Made by a program: the position numbers and the translations under genes. The notes beneath the pieces are model-generated. The model was not told the DNA's origin. It made no database searches and saw only the letters and a program-made list of their open reading frames with translations. DNA of 64,000 bases from Croceicoccus gelatinilyticus (lineage in GTDB: Bacteria; Pseudomonadota; Alphaproteobacteria; Sphingomonadales; Sphingomonadaceae): contig NZ_JAHCBF010000006.1 in assembly GCF_018398395.1 (NCBI RefSeq), forward strand, positions 1 through 64,000, in the 5' to 3' direction. Position 1 is the first letter of the stretch, and each line of letters begins with the position of its first letter. This document shows, piece by piece, positions 33,817-43,359 of the stretch.

Positions 33817-35969
33817 TTCGGGTCCTTTGCAGAGCGCGCCAGGAGCAGCGAATTGCCCACGACGATCAGCGAGGACAGCGACATCGCGATCGCGGCGATC
33901 AATGGTGTAACATAGCCCGCGATGGCGATCGGCACGGCCAGCACGTTGTAGCCTGCTGCCATGACGAAGTTCTGCCGCACGGTTCTCATCGTGCGGCGGG
34001 CAACGCGGATCGAAAGGGCAACGGGCATCAGCGCCTCGCCCACGAAGACCGCGTCGGCGGCCTGCTGGCTGACGTCGCTGGCACCGCCCGGCGCGATGGA
34101 GACATGCGCTGCGGCAAGGGCGGGGCCATCATTGAGGCCGTCGCCCACCATCAGCACGTTCTGCCCTTCGGCGCGGCGGCGCTCCAGTTCGGCCAGCTTG
34201 TCGGCAGGGGACATCCCACCGGTGGCCGGGATGCCGAACTCGCATGCCGCCTTGGACACCGCGTCGCTGGTGTCGCCAGAGGCAATGGCGCTGGGCACGC
34301 CCAGTGAGGCGAGGGCGTCGATGGCCTCTGCCGTATCGGCGCGCCAGGGATCGGTGAAGAATAGGATAAACTCCCGCTCCTCGTTCCGCAGCGAGACCGC
34401 AAGACCTTCGCCCGCATGGTCGGGCCGCAGAAGCGAAACGGGTCGGCCCGCGAACCGGCCGCGCAGGCCTTCGCCCGGCGTTTCGACGATGTCGGTGACG
34501 TCGGCAGCGCTCACCCCTGCCTGCCGCAGCGTGGAAGCAAGGGCCTTGCTGAGCGGATGGCGGCTGGCCTGTGCCAGCGCGAGCGCGATGGCGCGGTCTT
34601 CTTCGCCCAGTGCGGCGATCGAGGAGGGGCGCGGTTCGCCAAGCGTCAGCGTGCCCGTCTTGTCGAGCAGGGCGTGGTCGACTTCGGCCAGCCGTTCGAG
34701 CGCGCTGCCGTCCTTGATCAGCAGGCCCCGCTTCATCAGCGCGCCTGCCGCCACGACTTGGGCCGCCGGAACCGCGAGGCCCAAGGCGCAAGGGCACGTG
34801 ATGATCAGGACCGCGATCGCGATCAGCAGCGACTGGTGCACGCCAGCCCCCGCGATCATCCAGCCGATGAAAGTCAGCGCGGCGAGGGAGTGGACGGCAG
34901 GGGCATAGAGCCGCGCAGCTCGGTCCGCGACGCGCACGTATTTGCTGCGCGACTGGCCTGCCTCATCCATCAGGCGCGCGATGTCGGCAATGGCGGTGTC
35001 TTCCGCCGCTGCGGTTACGCGTACGGTGACGGGGGCGTAGAGGTTGATCGTACCGGCATGGACGATGTCGCCCGGGCCCGCCGGTTCGGGCACGCTTTCG
35101 CCTGTCAGCATCGACCGGTCGAAGCGGCTTTCTCCGCGCACGATCTCGCCATCGGCGGCCAGCGCTTCGCCTGCGGCAACCTGCATTTCCATGCCGGGGG
35201 CAAGGTCTTCGGCATCGACCCATTTCGTCTCGCCGCCCGGATAGGCGACTTGCGCGCCGCGACCCATGCGCGACAGCAGCGAGGCGATGCCCGAACGCGC
35301 CTTGTCGCGCATCACGGCATCGAGCACGCGGCCCGCCAGAAGGAAGAACAGCAGCATGACCGCGCCGTCGAAATAGGCATGGTCGCCGCCGGTCAGGACT
35401 TCATAAACGCTCATCCCCGTGGCCAGCAGGACGCCGATGGAAATCGGCACGTCCATGTTGGTCCGGCGATAGCGCAGCGCCATCGCGGCAGAGGCGAAGA
35501 AGGGCCGCCCGGCATAGGCAACTGCGGGTAGCGCGATGGCTGCTGACAGCCAATGGAACAGTTCCTTGGTGATGCCGTCCGCACCCGACCAGACCGCGAC
35601 CGAAAGCAGCATGATGTTCATCATCGCAAAGCCCGCAACGGCCAAGGCGCGCAGCAGGCGCTTTGTTTCTACGTCGTCGCGCGCCAGCGGGTTTTCCGCC
35701 ACGGGCTGCGCCTCGAAACCCAAGTGGTTCAGCGCATCGACGATCTGCGCGTCGCTAAGGTCGGGCGCATGGCTGACCGCGACGCGCTTTGCCGAAAAGT
35801 TGACGCGCGCGGCGGCGACACCCGGCACTTCGGCAAGGCCGCGCTCGATCTTACCGATGCATCCGGCGCAGCGCATGCCGGGTACGGTAAAGCGGCTGTC
35901 GATACAGGCGGCAGCATCGGTCGTGGAGAGGGCGACCGCGTTCACGGCAGGGGCCTTTCCCCGCGCCAT
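33813..35969 (-). CDS. ccoI: Copper-translocating P-type ATPase CcoI/FixI
   Basis: A 718-residue P1B-type ATPase that supplies copper for cbb3 oxidase assembly. It has one N-terminal metal-binding domain with GMRCAGC (Cys34, Cys37), eight membrane helices, the intramembrane CPC motif (TCPCALGL, about 390), the phosphorylation motif DKTGTLT (about 435) and MVGDGLND near the end. A short extra N-terminal stretch precedes the metal-binding domain. It overlaps the end of ccoH by 28 bases. Confidence 0.95.
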   Translation of the reverse strand: MARGKAPAVNAVALSTTDAAACIDSRFTVPGMRCAGCIGKIERGLAEVPGVAAARVNFSAKRVAVSHAPDLSDAQIVDALNHLGFEAQPVAENPLARDDVETKRLLRALAVAGFAMMNIMLLSVAVWSGADGITKELFHWLSAAIALPAVAYAGRPFFASAAMALRYRRTNMDVPISIGVLLATGMSVYEVLTGGDHAYFDGAVMLLFFLLAGRVLDAVMRDKARSGIASLLSRMGRGAQVAYPGGETKWVDAEDLAPGMEMQVAAGEALAADGEIVRGESRFDRSMLTGESVPEPAGPGDIVHAGTINLYAPVTVRVTAAAEDTAIADIARLMDEAGQSRSKYVRVADRAARLYAPAVHSLAALTFIGWMIAGAGVHQSLLIAIAVLIITCPCALGLAVPAAQVVAAGALMKRGLLIKDGSALERLAEVDHALLDKTGTLTLGEPRPSSIAALGEEDRAIALALAQASRHPLSKALASTLRQAGVSAADVTDIVETPGEGLRGRFAGRPVSLLRPDHAGEGLAVSLRNEEREFILFFTDPWRADTAEAIDALASLGVPSAIASGDTSDAVSKAACEFGIPATGGMSPADKLAELERRRAEGQNVLMVGDGLNDGPALAAAHVSIAPGGASDVSQQAADAVFVGEALMPVALSIRVARRTMRTVRQNFVMAAGYNVLAVPIAIAGYVTPLIAAIAMSLSSLIVVGNSLLLARSAKDPK

Positions 35970-36409
35970 GCAGTGCCATTTGCCGTGATGTCGAGGCGTA
36001 GCATCCAGCGGCCCGCGGGAAGCGGGCTGGTGCTGGCCCAGGTGCCATCCGACGTCAGCACGAAAACCAGTGCCTTGTCAGGCATGTGGCCCAGCGGGTG
36101 GCGGGCAATTGCGGTCACTTGCGATCCGACCGGAACGCCATCGGTCGCAAGGGTCACCAGCCCGTCGGCACGGTGCGTCGGCGTGACGGTATAGCCCAGC
36201 GCGTCCGATGCCTCCGCCTTGTCCAGCCATTCATTGAAGTTCTGGCTGGCGACATAGGAATTCTCGACAACAACGCCGCCGAAGCTGGAACTGGCGAGCG
36301 TCGCCATCAGCATATTGACCGAAACGACTACGCCGAACCCTGCGACGAGGATCGCGGTCATGTGCTTGCCGGTGAAGCGCGGTTTTGCAGAAGAGGGGGT
36401 CTTGCTCAT
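35942..36409 (-). CDS. ccoH: cbb3 oxidase assembly protein CcoH/FixH
   Basis: A 155-residue FixH-family protein: a short cytoplasmic N-terminus with FTGKHM, one transmembrane helix (about 18-38) and a periplasmic beta-rich domain ending in DITANGTAWRGERPLP. The FTGKHM start and NSYVASQNFNEW are usual in FixH. CcoH stays with the oxidase during assembly. Two bases separate its start from the ccoG stop. Confidence 0.93.
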   Translation of the reverse strand: MSKTPSSAKPRFTGKHMTAILVAGFGVVVSVNMLMATLASSSFGGVVVENSYVASQNFNEWLDKAEASDALGYTVTPTHRADGLVTLATDGVPVGSQVTAIARHPLGHMPDKALVFVLTSDGTWASTSPLPAGRWMLRLDITANGTAWRGERPLP

Positions 36410-36411
36410 GA

Positions 36412-37965
36412 TCAGGGTGCCTCGGGCGCGTTGAAAGCGGTTTCAGTGCTGTCGGTCTCACCCTCTGCGTCGAGAGCGGTGACCTTGAAGCTGAAGTCCT
36501 GCTCTTCGCTGCCGCGCGGGGCCATGACGTAGACGCGAAGCGGCAAGGCGACGTCGGCGGCGACTTCGCGGACTATAGCACGGGCCGCCGAGTCGCGGTT
36601 CATGTCATCGGTCCACATCGTCGCGCCGGGCAGGCCCACGATGGACAGCTCCATCTCGCGCGGGCGGCTCTGCATGTTGCGCAGCTTCACCGTGTAACTG
36701 TTGCGCACCGAACCGTCGCTCAACAGCATATAGGGCGGGTTGCGATCGGGCTGGACGGTGATGCCGGTACGCTCACGCGAACCCAGTGCGAAAAGCAGCG
36801 CGACGCCGATCGCCGACCACACGCCGAAATAGATCAGCGTGCGCGGATGCATCAGCGTCTTGATGACGGGGCGGGGCGGATGGCCCGCGGCCTCGCGCTC
36901 GCAATCTTCGAGCGTTGCATAATCAATCAGTCCGCGCGGACGGCCGACTTCCTTCATCACCTTGTCGCAGGCATCAATGCACAGCGCACAAGTGATGCAG
37001 CCGATCTGCGCGCCTTCGCGAATGTCGATGCCGGTCGGGCAGACGGCCACGCACTGGTTGCAATCGACGCAGTCGCCGAACTTGTCGGGGTTCTTCTGCG
37101 ATTTCTTCAGGCTGCCGCGCGGTTCGCCGCGCCAGTGCTTGTACGTGACGATCAGCGACTTTTCGTCGAGCATCGCGGTCTGGATACGCGGCCAGGGGCA
37201 CATGTAGACGCAGACCTGTTCGCGCATGAACCCGCCCAGCCAGAACGTCGTCGCGGTCAGCACGGCAACAGTGGCATAAGCGACGAAAGCGGCGTCACCG
37301 GCCCAGAATTCGCGGGTCAGCGTCGGGGCGTCGGCGAAGTACATGATCCACGCGCCGCCGGTCCAGAACGAGATGACGAGGTAGATCGTCCACTTCCAGA
37401 ACCTGCGCGCGGCCTTGCCCGCGCCCCACGGCGCCTTGTCGAGCCGCATCCGCGCGTTGCGATCGCCGTCGACGAAGCGGTCGACGTGCTGGAACAGGTC
37501 GGTCCACACCGTCTGCGGGCAGGCGTATCCGCACCACGCGCGGCCCACCGCGCTGGTGACGAGGAAGAGGCCGATACCCGCCATGATGAGCAGGCCCGCG
37601 ACAAAGTAGAATTCGTGCGGCCAGATCTCGATATCGAACATGTAGAAGCGGCGGTTCGCAAGGTCGATCAGGACCGCCTGGTCGGGGGCATAGGGGCCGC
37701 GATCCCAGCGGATCCAAGGCGTGCCGTAATAGATCGCCAGCGTGACGACCATGACCAGCCACTTGAAGCGGCGGAAAGGGCCGTCGATGCGCTTGGGATG
37801 GACGGTCGTGTGCTTCTCGTAGAGCGAGAGGGGCACGTCCGCCGGGGGAGGGGTGGAAGGCTTGCGCGCCGTTGCCGGATTGGCATCCTTGGCAACGAGC
37901 GCGCGATCTATGAGATCACCTTCAGGTAGGGGGTCCGGCGTGGATTGGGGGTCAGGGGGCTTCAT
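36412..37965 (-). CDS. ccoG: cbb3 oxidase accessory iron-sulfur protein CcoG
   Basis: A 517-residue membrane ferredoxin-like protein, proposed to reduce Cu(II) for oxidase assembly. Two 4Fe-4S motifs are seen: CVDCNQCVAVCP and CITCALCIDACD. Further cysteines lie in WCGYACPQ and CVYMCPWPR, and a C-terminal immunoglobulin-like domain (about 400-517) follows the last helix. The start at 37965 (MKPPDPQ) overlaps the ccoP end by 14 bases and is preceded by GAGG; a Met 15 codons upstream is less likely. Confidence 0.95.
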   Translation of the reverse strand: MKPPDPQSTPDPLPEGDLIDRALVAKDANPATARKPSTPPPADVPLSLYEKHTTVHPKRIDGPFRRFKWLVMVVTLAIYYGTPWIRWDRGPYAPDQAVLIDLANRRFYMFDIEIWPHEFYFVAGLLIMAGIGLFLVTSAVGRAWCGYACPQTVWTDLFQHVDRFVDGDRNARMRLDKAPWGAGKAARRFWKWTIYLVISFWTGGAWIMYFADAPTLTREFWAGDAAFVAYATVAVLTATTFWLGGFMREQVCVYMCPWPRIQTAMLDEKSLIVTYKHWRGEPRGSLKKSQKNPDKFGDCVDCNQCVAVCPTGIDIREGAQIGCITCALCIDACDKVMKEVGRPRGLIDYATLEDCEREAAGHPPRPVIKTLMHPRTLIYFGVWSAIGVALLFALGSRERTGITVQPDRNPPYMLLSDGSVRNSYTVKLRNMQSRPREMELSIVGLPGATMWTDDMNRDSAARAIVREVAADVALPLRVYVMAPRGSEEQDFSFKVTALDAEGETDSTETAFNAPEAP

Positions 37966-38872
37966 CGACCTCAACCTCGGGGTCTTCGGCGACTTCGATG
38001 AAATCTTCACCGCCGCCGAGAGAGTGGACGTAGGCGGCCAGCATCTTCACTGTCACCGGATCGAGCCGTTCGCCCCATGCGGGCATCATGCCGTAACGCG
38101 AGTTGGTGATCGTCGCCGCCACTTCCTCGCGGCTGCCGCCATAGAGCCAGATTGCATCGGCAAGGTTCGGCGCACCGAATTCGCGCAGGCCCGTACCATC
38201 GGATGCATGGCACACCGCGCAGTTGGCTTCGAACAGGGCAGCCCCGCGCGTCACGGCGGCGCTGGCCGGTTCAAGATCGGACAGGCTGCGCACGAAGCTG
38301 GTGACGTCGGAAATTTCCGCACTGCTCAGGATACCGTCGCGGCCAAACGCGGGCATCTGCGAGAAGCGGGTTTCGTCCGCATCGGGCTGGCGGATGCCGT
38401 GGATCAGCGTGTATTCGATGGCCTTGATGTCACCGCCCCACAGCCAGTCGTCGTCGTTGAGGTTGGGATACCCCTTCGACCCTGCGGCACCGGCACCGTG
38501 GCACTGCACGCAGTTGACGCGGAAAGCGGCGGCACCGCCCGAGATCGCGGCACGCATAAGCGGCGATTCCGGATTGAGGCGTTCGATCGGCGTGTTGGCA
38601 AGGGCTGCCACGACTTCGGAACGCTGCTGGCTGGCGGCGTCCATTTCCTTGGCGAGCTGGCCGCGGCTGGACCAGCCGATCATGCCTTCGGTCGCCTTGT
38701 TCACCATCGGGATCGCCGGATAGGCGACGACATAGCCCACCGCGAAGACGATCGTTGCATAGAAGGTCCACAGCCACCAGCGCGGCAGCGGGGTGTTGAG
38801 TTCCTCGATCCCGTCCCATTCGTGGCCGACGGTTTCGGTGTTCGTGGCTTCGTCCAGACGCTTTTCAGCCAT
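37952..38872 (-). CDS. ccoP: cbb3 cytochrome oxidase subunit III (dihaem)
   Basis: A 306-residue membrane-anchored dihaem cytochrome c. After a polar N-terminus and one transmembrane helix (about 30-52) come two CxxCH sites, CVQCH and CAVCH, each in its own cytochrome domain with distal Met in SQMPAFG and GMMPAWG. It passes electrons to the catalytic subunit. The C-terminus is strongly acidic. Its start lies five bases past the ccoQ stop, overlapping none of the haem region. Confidence 0.97.
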   Translation of the reverse strand: MAEKRLDEATNTETVGHEWDGIEELNTPLPRWWLWTFYATIVFAVGYVVAYPAIPMVNKATEGMIGWSSRGQLAKEMDAASQQRSEVVAALANTPIERLNPESPLMRAAISGGAAAFRVNCVQCHGAGAAGSKGYPNLNDDDWLWGGDIKAIEYTLIHGIRQPDADETRFSQMPAFGRDGILSSAEISDVTSFVRSLSDLEPASAAVTRGAALFEANCAVCHASDGTGLREFGAPNLADAIWLYGGSREEVAATITNSRYGMMPAWGERLDPVTVKMLAAYVHSLGGGEDFIEVAEDPEVEVDEAP

Positions 38873-39035
38873 CGTTCTCGTCCTTGAAGATCATCGTTGC
38901 GGCATCCTCGTTGCGCTGGCGTGCGCCGGGCCGGAAAGGCCATGCGACCAGCACGAGGAAGGCGAGCATCATGATGAGGAGGCCCCAGCTGTCGGCGAGA
39001 TGCCGCAGCGTTTCGTAGAAGGAGTGGTCGTTCAC
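38865..39035 (-). CDS. ccoQ: cbb3 oxidase subunit IV CcoQ/FixQ
   Basis: A 56-residue single-helix subunit (hydrophobic about 17-32, then [14 protein letters not shown]). It starts at GTG 39035, overlapping the ccoO stop as GTGA, and ends inside the ccoP start region. CcoQ stabilises the complex. The helix followed by a basic then acidic tail fits the FixQ family. Confidence 0.88.
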   Translation of the reverse strand: MNDHSFYETLRHLADSWGLLIMMLAFLVLVAWPFRPGARQRNEDAATMIFKDENDG

Positions 39036-39781
39036 CGGCCCTTCTCCGAGGCGAGCTCTTCCTGCGCGGCGGCGGCATTCACGTCGACCATGGTGCCCAG
39101 CACCTGAAGGTAGGCGACGAGCGCGTCCATTTCGGTCAGCTTCTGCGGCTTGCCGTCGAAGTCGCGCAAGTTGACCGTCTCGCCATAGCGTTCGGACAGC
39201 CCTGCGGTGTCGGCCATCGGGTTCGCCTGCGCCTTCATGTCGGCATTGGCGTTCTCGATCATGTCGTCGGTATAGGGCACGCCCACCCGCGACAGGGCCG
39301 TCAGGTTCGCGCTCATGTCGTGAACGGTCAGCGGCGTTTCGGCGAGGAAGCCGTATTGCGGCATCACGCTTTCAGGCACCACCGACTGCGGATTTTCGAG
39401 ATGCTGGACGTGCCATTCGTCGGAATAGCGGCCGCCGACACGCGCCAGGTCGGGGCCTGTACGCTTCGAGCCCCACTGGAACGGGTGGTCGTACATCGAT
39501 TCGGCCGCAAGGCTGTAGTGGCCATAGCGTTCGACCTCGTCCCGGAAGGGGCGGATCATCTGGCTGTGGCAGACATAGCAACCTTCGCGCACGTAGATGT
39601 CGCGCCCGGCCTGTTCGAGCGGGGTGTAGGGGCGCATGCCCTCCACTTCCTCAATCGTGTTGTCGATCCAGAACAGCGGAGCGATCTCCACGATGCCGCC
39701 GATGGTGACGGTGGCGAATGCGGCCACGCTCAGCAGCGTGACGTTCTTTTCAAGCTTCTTGTGCTTTTCGGTCATGCTCAT
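39032..39781 (-). CDS. ccoO: cbb3 cytochrome oxidase subunit II (monohaem)
   Basis: A 249-residue membrane-anchored monohaem cytochrome c. The N-terminal helix is at about 16-34 and the haem site is [11 protein letters not shown] with typical [11 protein letters not shown]-like context ([10 protein letters not shown]). The conserved [19 protein letters not shown] follows. Start ATG at 39781 has GAGGG eight bases upstream. It transfers electrons to ccoN along with ccoP. Confidence 0.97.
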   Translation of the reverse strand: MSMTEKHKKLEKNVTLLSVAAFATVTIGGIVEIAPLFWIDNTIEEVEGMRPYTPLEQAGRDIYVREGCYVCHSQMIRPFRDEVERYGHYSLAAESMYDHPFQWGSKRTGPDLARVGGRYSDEWHVQHLENPQSVVPESVMPQYGFLAETPLTVHDMSANLTALSRVGVPYTDDMIENANADMKAQANPMADTAGLSERYGETVNLRDFDGKPQKLTEMDALVAYLQVLGTMVDVNAAAAQEELASEKGR

Positions 39782-39792
39782 GGCAGGAACCC

Positions 39793-41448
39793 TCAGTTTG
39801 CCATTGCCGGGACGTAGGGGCGGTCGGCCTCTGCGTCGTAAGCGGCATCGTTCATCGGCTTTTCCTGGCGCAGCTTGCCCAGGATCGTGGCCCAGACGTT
39901 GACGACCAGCAGGACGGCACCGGCAAGGTACAGCACGCCGCCAAAGGCACGCAGGATGTACATCGGGTGCAGGGCCGACACGGTCTCTGCGAAGGAGTTC
40001 ACGAGGTAGCCGTCAGCGCCATATTCGCGCCACATCAGGCCCTGCGTGATACCGGCGACCCACATGGACGCGGCGTAGAAGACGATGCCTGCCGTCGCGA
40101 GCCAGAAGTGCCAGTTCACCATCCGCAGGCTGTAAAGCCGTTCACGGTTCCACAGGCGCGGGACGAGGAAGTAGATCGCCGAGAAGGTGATCATCCCGTT
40201 CCAGCCCAGCGCGCCGGAGTGGACGTGGCCGATGGTCCAGTCGGTGTAGTGCGAGAGCGAGTTGACGCTCTTCACGCTCATCATCGGGCCTTCGAACGTG
40301 CTCATGCCGTAGAAGGCGAGGGAGATGACCATCATGCGGATGATCGGGTCGGTGCGGACCTTGTCCCATGCGCCGTTGAGCGTCATCAGACCGTTGATCA
40401 TGCCGCCCCAGCTGGGCATCCACAGCATGACCGAGAACACCATGCCCAGCGTCTGCGCCCAGTCGGGCAGCGCGGTATAGTGGAGGTGGTGCGGGCCTGC
40501 CCAGATGTAGAGGAAGATCAGCGACCAGAAGTGGATGATCGACAGGCGGTAGGAATAGACCGGACGTTCGGCCTGCTTCGGCACGAAGTAGTACATCATG
40601 GCGAGGAAGCCTGCGGTGAGGAAGAAGCCCACCGCATTGTGGCCGTACCACCACTGCACCAGCGCGCCCTGGACACCGCCGAAGACGGGGTAGGAGCGGC
40701 TGCCGAAGATCGAGACCGGCATGTCGAGGTTGTTGACGACGTGCAGCATGGCAACGGTCAGGATGAAGGCGAGGAAGAACCAGTTGGCCACGTAGATGTG
40801 GGGTTCCTTACGCTTCAGGATCGTGCCGACGAAGACGGCGAGATAGGCGACCCAGACGATCGTCAGCCACCAGTCGACGTACCATTCCGGCTCTGCATAT
40901 TCCTTGCCCTGCGTCGCGCCCAGCAGGTAGCCGGTGGCGGCAAGGACGATGAACAGCTGGTAGCCCCAGAACACGAAGCGGGCGACGCCGGGAAGGGCAA
41001 GTCGCGCGCGGCAGGTGCGCTGGACGATGTAGAAGCTCGTCGCGATCAGCGCATTGCCGCCGAACGCGAAGATCACCGCACTGGTGTGCAGCGGGCGCAG
41101 GCGTCCGAAGTTGAGGTAAGGCTCAAGGTTCAGGATCGGCCAGGCCAGCTGCGCCGCGATGAAAAGCCCGGCAGCGAAACCCGCCATGCCCCAGAACACC
41201 GTCGCGATGACGCCCCAGCGAACCGGATCGTCATCATAGCGCGACGGATCGGCCGGCGCGCGCAGGATGGAATTGGCCGCGGCCGTGTAATCGGCCCGGG
41301 TGACCGTCGCGGTCAGCGCGATGAGCGCGGCGACGGCAACGATTCCCATGTGAATCGCGTAGGCACCGTCCGCCGCAAGGGCGATCGCTGCAATTGCGAG
41401 AATGAATACTACGAGCCAGATACCCGCGCGAGTGAGAACCGTTTCCAC
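39793..41448 (-). CDS. ccoN: cbb3 cytochrome oxidase subunit I (catalytic)
   Basis: A 551-residue haem-copper oxidase catalytic subunit that reduces O2 with high affinity at low oxygen. It has about twelve membrane helices. Ligands for low-spin haem, CuB and haem b3 are visible: [35 protein letters not shown] and [13 protein letters not shown] choose GTG 41448, preceded by a run of six G five bases upstream; the open frame extends 26 codons further but runs into the FNR box region. An FNR box lies 78 bases upstream. First gene of the cluster. Confidence 0.96.
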   Translation of the reverse strand: METVLTRAGIWLVVFILAIAAIALAADGAYAIHMGIVAVAALIALTATVTRADYTAAANSILRAPADPSRYDDDPVRWGVIATVFWGMAGFAAGLFIAAQLAWPILNLEPYLNFGRLRPLHTSAVIFAFGGNALIATSFYIVQRTCRARLALPGVARFVFWGYQLFIVLAATGYLLGATQGKEYAEPEWYVDWWLTIVWVAYLAVFVGTILKRKEPHIYVANWFFLAFILTVAMLHVVNNLDMPVSIFGSRSYPVFGGVQGALVQWWYGHNAVGFFLTAGFLAMMYYFVPKQAERPVYSYRLSIIHFWSLIFLYIWAGPHHLHYTALPDWAQTLGMVFSVMLWMPSWGGMINGLMTLNGAWDKVRTDPIIRMMVISLAFYGMSTFEGPMMSVKSVNSLSHYTDWTIGHVHSGALGWNGMITFSAIYFLVPRLWNRERLYSLRMVNWHFWLATAGIVFYAASMWVAGITQGLMWREYGADGYLVNSFAETVSALHPMYILRAFGGVLYLAGAVLLVVNVWATILGKLRQEKPMNDAAYDAEADRPYVPAMAN

Positions 41449-41525
41449 GGTCGTCCCCCCTTTCCATTTGTCCAAAGGGCATTTTTGATCCCGTCGCCCT
41501 CTGGTCCTGCGCGGCCCTGTCCGCA

Positions 41526-41539
41526 TTGATGCATGTCAA
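41526..41539. promoter_or_regulatory. FNR-type box before ccoN
   Basis: TTGAT-GCAT-GTCAA matches TTGAT-N4-ATCAA at nine of ten positions. Its centre lies 84 bases before the ccoN GTG, in the right range for an activator site at about -41.5 of a promoter with a short leader. Confidence 0.85.
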
Positions 41540-41581
41540 TACACTCGCGTCCACCCACTTTTTCTTCGCGGTTGCAGGAAT

Positions 41582-41595
41582 TTGCGCTCGATCAA
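41582..41595. promoter_or_regulatory. Second FNR-type box between ccoN and ompW
   Basis: TTGCG-CTCG-ATCAA has one perfect half-site and matches eight of ten consensus positions; its centre is 56 bases from the proximal box. Four spacer bases (CTCG) and the right half are the same as in the box before hemN. It could aid ccoN or act on ompW. Confidence 0.6.
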
Positions 41596-41863
41596 TGCGG
41601 GGGGCGATCGGCAAGAGCAAACGGCAAGTCGTCAAGGCGGTTCGCCAAATCGCCTGATCGAAGTTTCTGATGTAACGACCGTTAAAACTTGCCTTGATTA
41701 TTGGTTGATAGAGCAAGTCATTGCGGAAACGAACGGAAGTGTTTCGCGAAGCCTGATCGGCGACTTTAAGAGTTTCTTGTTAACTCTATGCGTAAAGTCA
41801 TTCCTGTCATGTTTCGAGTTAATGCCAAGTACCGGGGAAAGCCCCGACAGGGAGGTAATCGAG

Positions 41864-42553
41864 ATGAAGAAGTTCGCACTTGCCGCAAGCGCCGTCATGG
41901 CCGCGGCCATGCTTCCGGCGGCCGCACACGCGGGCAGTCCGGACGGAAAGATCCAGGTCAAGCTGATGGGTACTGCCGTCCTTCCCGACGGTGAACTGAC
42001 CAGCGTGCCCTATGCCGATCCCGCGATCGCCGCGGCGCTTCCGGCCAATTCGAACACCAAGGCCGACAACAATGTCGTGCCGACGCTTGTGTTCGAATAT
42101 TTCCTGACGCCCAACGTCAGCCTGGAAACCTACTGCTGCGTCACCAAGCACAACGTGACCGGCACCGAAGGTCTCGCCGGCGCGGAAATCGTGGACGACA
42201 TCTACCTCGTTCCGGCAACGGTCACGGCGAAGTATCACTTCACCGAAGGTCCGTTCAAACCGTACATCGGTGCGGGCCCTGCCTACTTCCTTTACCTGAA
42301 AGACAAGGCCGGACCGACCGCTCAGGCACTGGGCGCCTCGGACGTCGACATCGACGATGAATTCGGCTTCGTCCTGCAGGCCGGCGTCGACTTCAAGCTG
42401 AACGATGCGGGCCTCGGCCTCAGCATCGATGGCAAGCGCTACTTCATCGACGCCGTCGCACACTACTACGACGACACCGGTGCCGAAGTTCTGACGACCA
42501 AGCACGATCTCGACCCGTGGGTCGTGAGCGCCGGTCTCACCTATCGCATGTAA
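41864..42553 (+). CDS. ompW: OmpW family outer-membrane protein
   Basis: A 229-residue outer-membrane barrel of the OmpW family, expected to have eight strands. Signal peptide about 1-23 (AAHA). Family marks are PTLVFEYFLTPNVSLE, TAKYHFTEGPFKPYIGAGPAY and the C-terminal DPWVVSAGLTYRM. The start ATG at 41864 has GGAGGT seven bases upstream. Two cysteines (TYCCVTKH) are typical. OmpW in enterobacteria is tied to low-oxygen growth through FNR; the FNR boxes upstream and the fnr gene downstream fit that (inference). Confidence 0.92.
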   Translation: MKKFALAASAVMAAAMLPAAAHAGSPDGKIQVKLMGTAVLPDGELTSVPYADPAIAAALPANSNTKADNNVVPTLVFEYFLTPNVSLETYCCVTKHNVTGTEGLAGAEIVDDIYLVPATVTAKYHFTEGPFKPYIGAGPAYFLYLKDKAGPTAQALGASDVDIDDEFGFVLQAGVDFKLNDAGLGLSIDGKRYFIDAVAHYYDDTGAEVLTTKHDLDPWVVSAGLTYRM

Positions 42554-42575
42554 GAATTGGAAACGGGGCGGGCGG

Positions 42576-43277
42576 TCAGCCGCCTGCCCTGGCTTCCAGT
42601 TCGAAACGGTCGAGGATCTCGACCGAGCGGCGGGACGGCAGGTCGATGACCCCGTCCCGCTTCAATTTCGTGAACTGGCGGCTGACGGTTTCGATCGTCA
42701 GTCCCAGCACATCGCCGACCTGCTGTCGCGAAAACGGTATGTCGAAGACCTTGTGCGCGTCAGGCTCCGGGTCAGAACAGGTCTCCGGGTCCAGCCGCTG
42801 GGATATTTCCAGCAGGAACGTCGCCAGACGCTCTTCCGCCGACTTGCGGCCCAGCAACAGCATCCATTTGCGCGTACGGTCCAGCTCGGTCAGCGTGCGT
42901 TCCAGCAGCTTGTGCTCAAGCTTGGGGTGTTCCTGGGCGAACTTGTCGAAGTCCTTGCGCGCAAAGACGCAGACGCGGGAATCGGTCAGCGCCTCGACGC
43001 CATAAGGTGTGGTCGCACCGAACGGGCGGCCGATGAAGTCGGACGGATAGACAAGGCCCACGATCTGCTCGCGCCCGTCTTCCATCGAGTTCGAAAGCTT
43101 CAGGACGCCTTCGATGACGTTGGCGACCAGTACCGCGTCCTCGCCTTCCCAAAGCAGCTGTTCGCCCGCTTCGAGGTTACGGCGACGACCGATGGTGTTG
43201 AGCAGCCCCAGCTCGTCACTATCCATGTCCGCGCAGATTGCCCGGTTGCGGACAACGCAAGTTTCACAAGATCCCAT
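42576..43277 (-). CDS. fnrL: Crp/Fnr transcriptional regulator, FnrL type
   Basis: A 233-residue CRP/FNR regulator with Cys4, Cys7, Cys15 (GSCETCVVRNRAIC) and Cys103, enough to hold the oxygen-sensitive 4Fe-4S cluster of FnrL-type proteins. The cyclic-nucleotide-like domain covers about 25-115, the dimer helix 118-150 and the DNA-binding domain ends with a helix-turn-helix at about 183-204. The recognition helix has ETVSRQF: Glu197, Ser200 and Arg201 match the residues with which FNR reads TTGAT. It lies beside cbb3 genes bearing such sites. No good ribosome site is seen at the 43277 ATG. Confidence 0.93.
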   Translation of the reverse strand: MGSCETCVVRNRAICADMDSDELGLLNTIGRRRNLEAGEQLLWEGEDAVLVANVIEGVLKLSNSMEDGREQIVGLVYPSDFIGRPFGATTPYGVEALTDSRVCVFARKDFDKFAQEHPKLEHKLLERTLTELDRTRKWMLLLGRKSAEERLATFLLEISQRLDPETCSDPEPDAHKVFDIPFSRQQVGDVLGLTIETVSRQFTKLKRDGVIDLPSRRSVEILDRFELEARAGG

Positions 43278-43359
43278 GGTCGGCGCTTCTACCAGTGACC
43301 CCCGACATCGACAATTGGCGAAATTGATTAGGCGGTTGCAGTTTCGCGTATCGGATGGC

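Larger units (their letters stand above)
41449..41863. other. Divergent regulatory gap between ccoN and ompW
   Basis: This 415-base gap has no convincing gene. It holds two FNR-type boxes (41526-41539 and 41582-41595) and, nearer ompW, an AT-rich part with a 6-bp inverted repeat (AGAGTT 41769-41774, AACTCT 41782-41787). It must carry promoters in both directions. The GC content falls noticeably from about 41660. Confidence 0.7.

Noticed and set aside
41690-41716. TTGAT-containing stretches nearer to ompW as further FNR boxes
   Set aside because: The second half-site does not match ATCAA at the four-base spacing.
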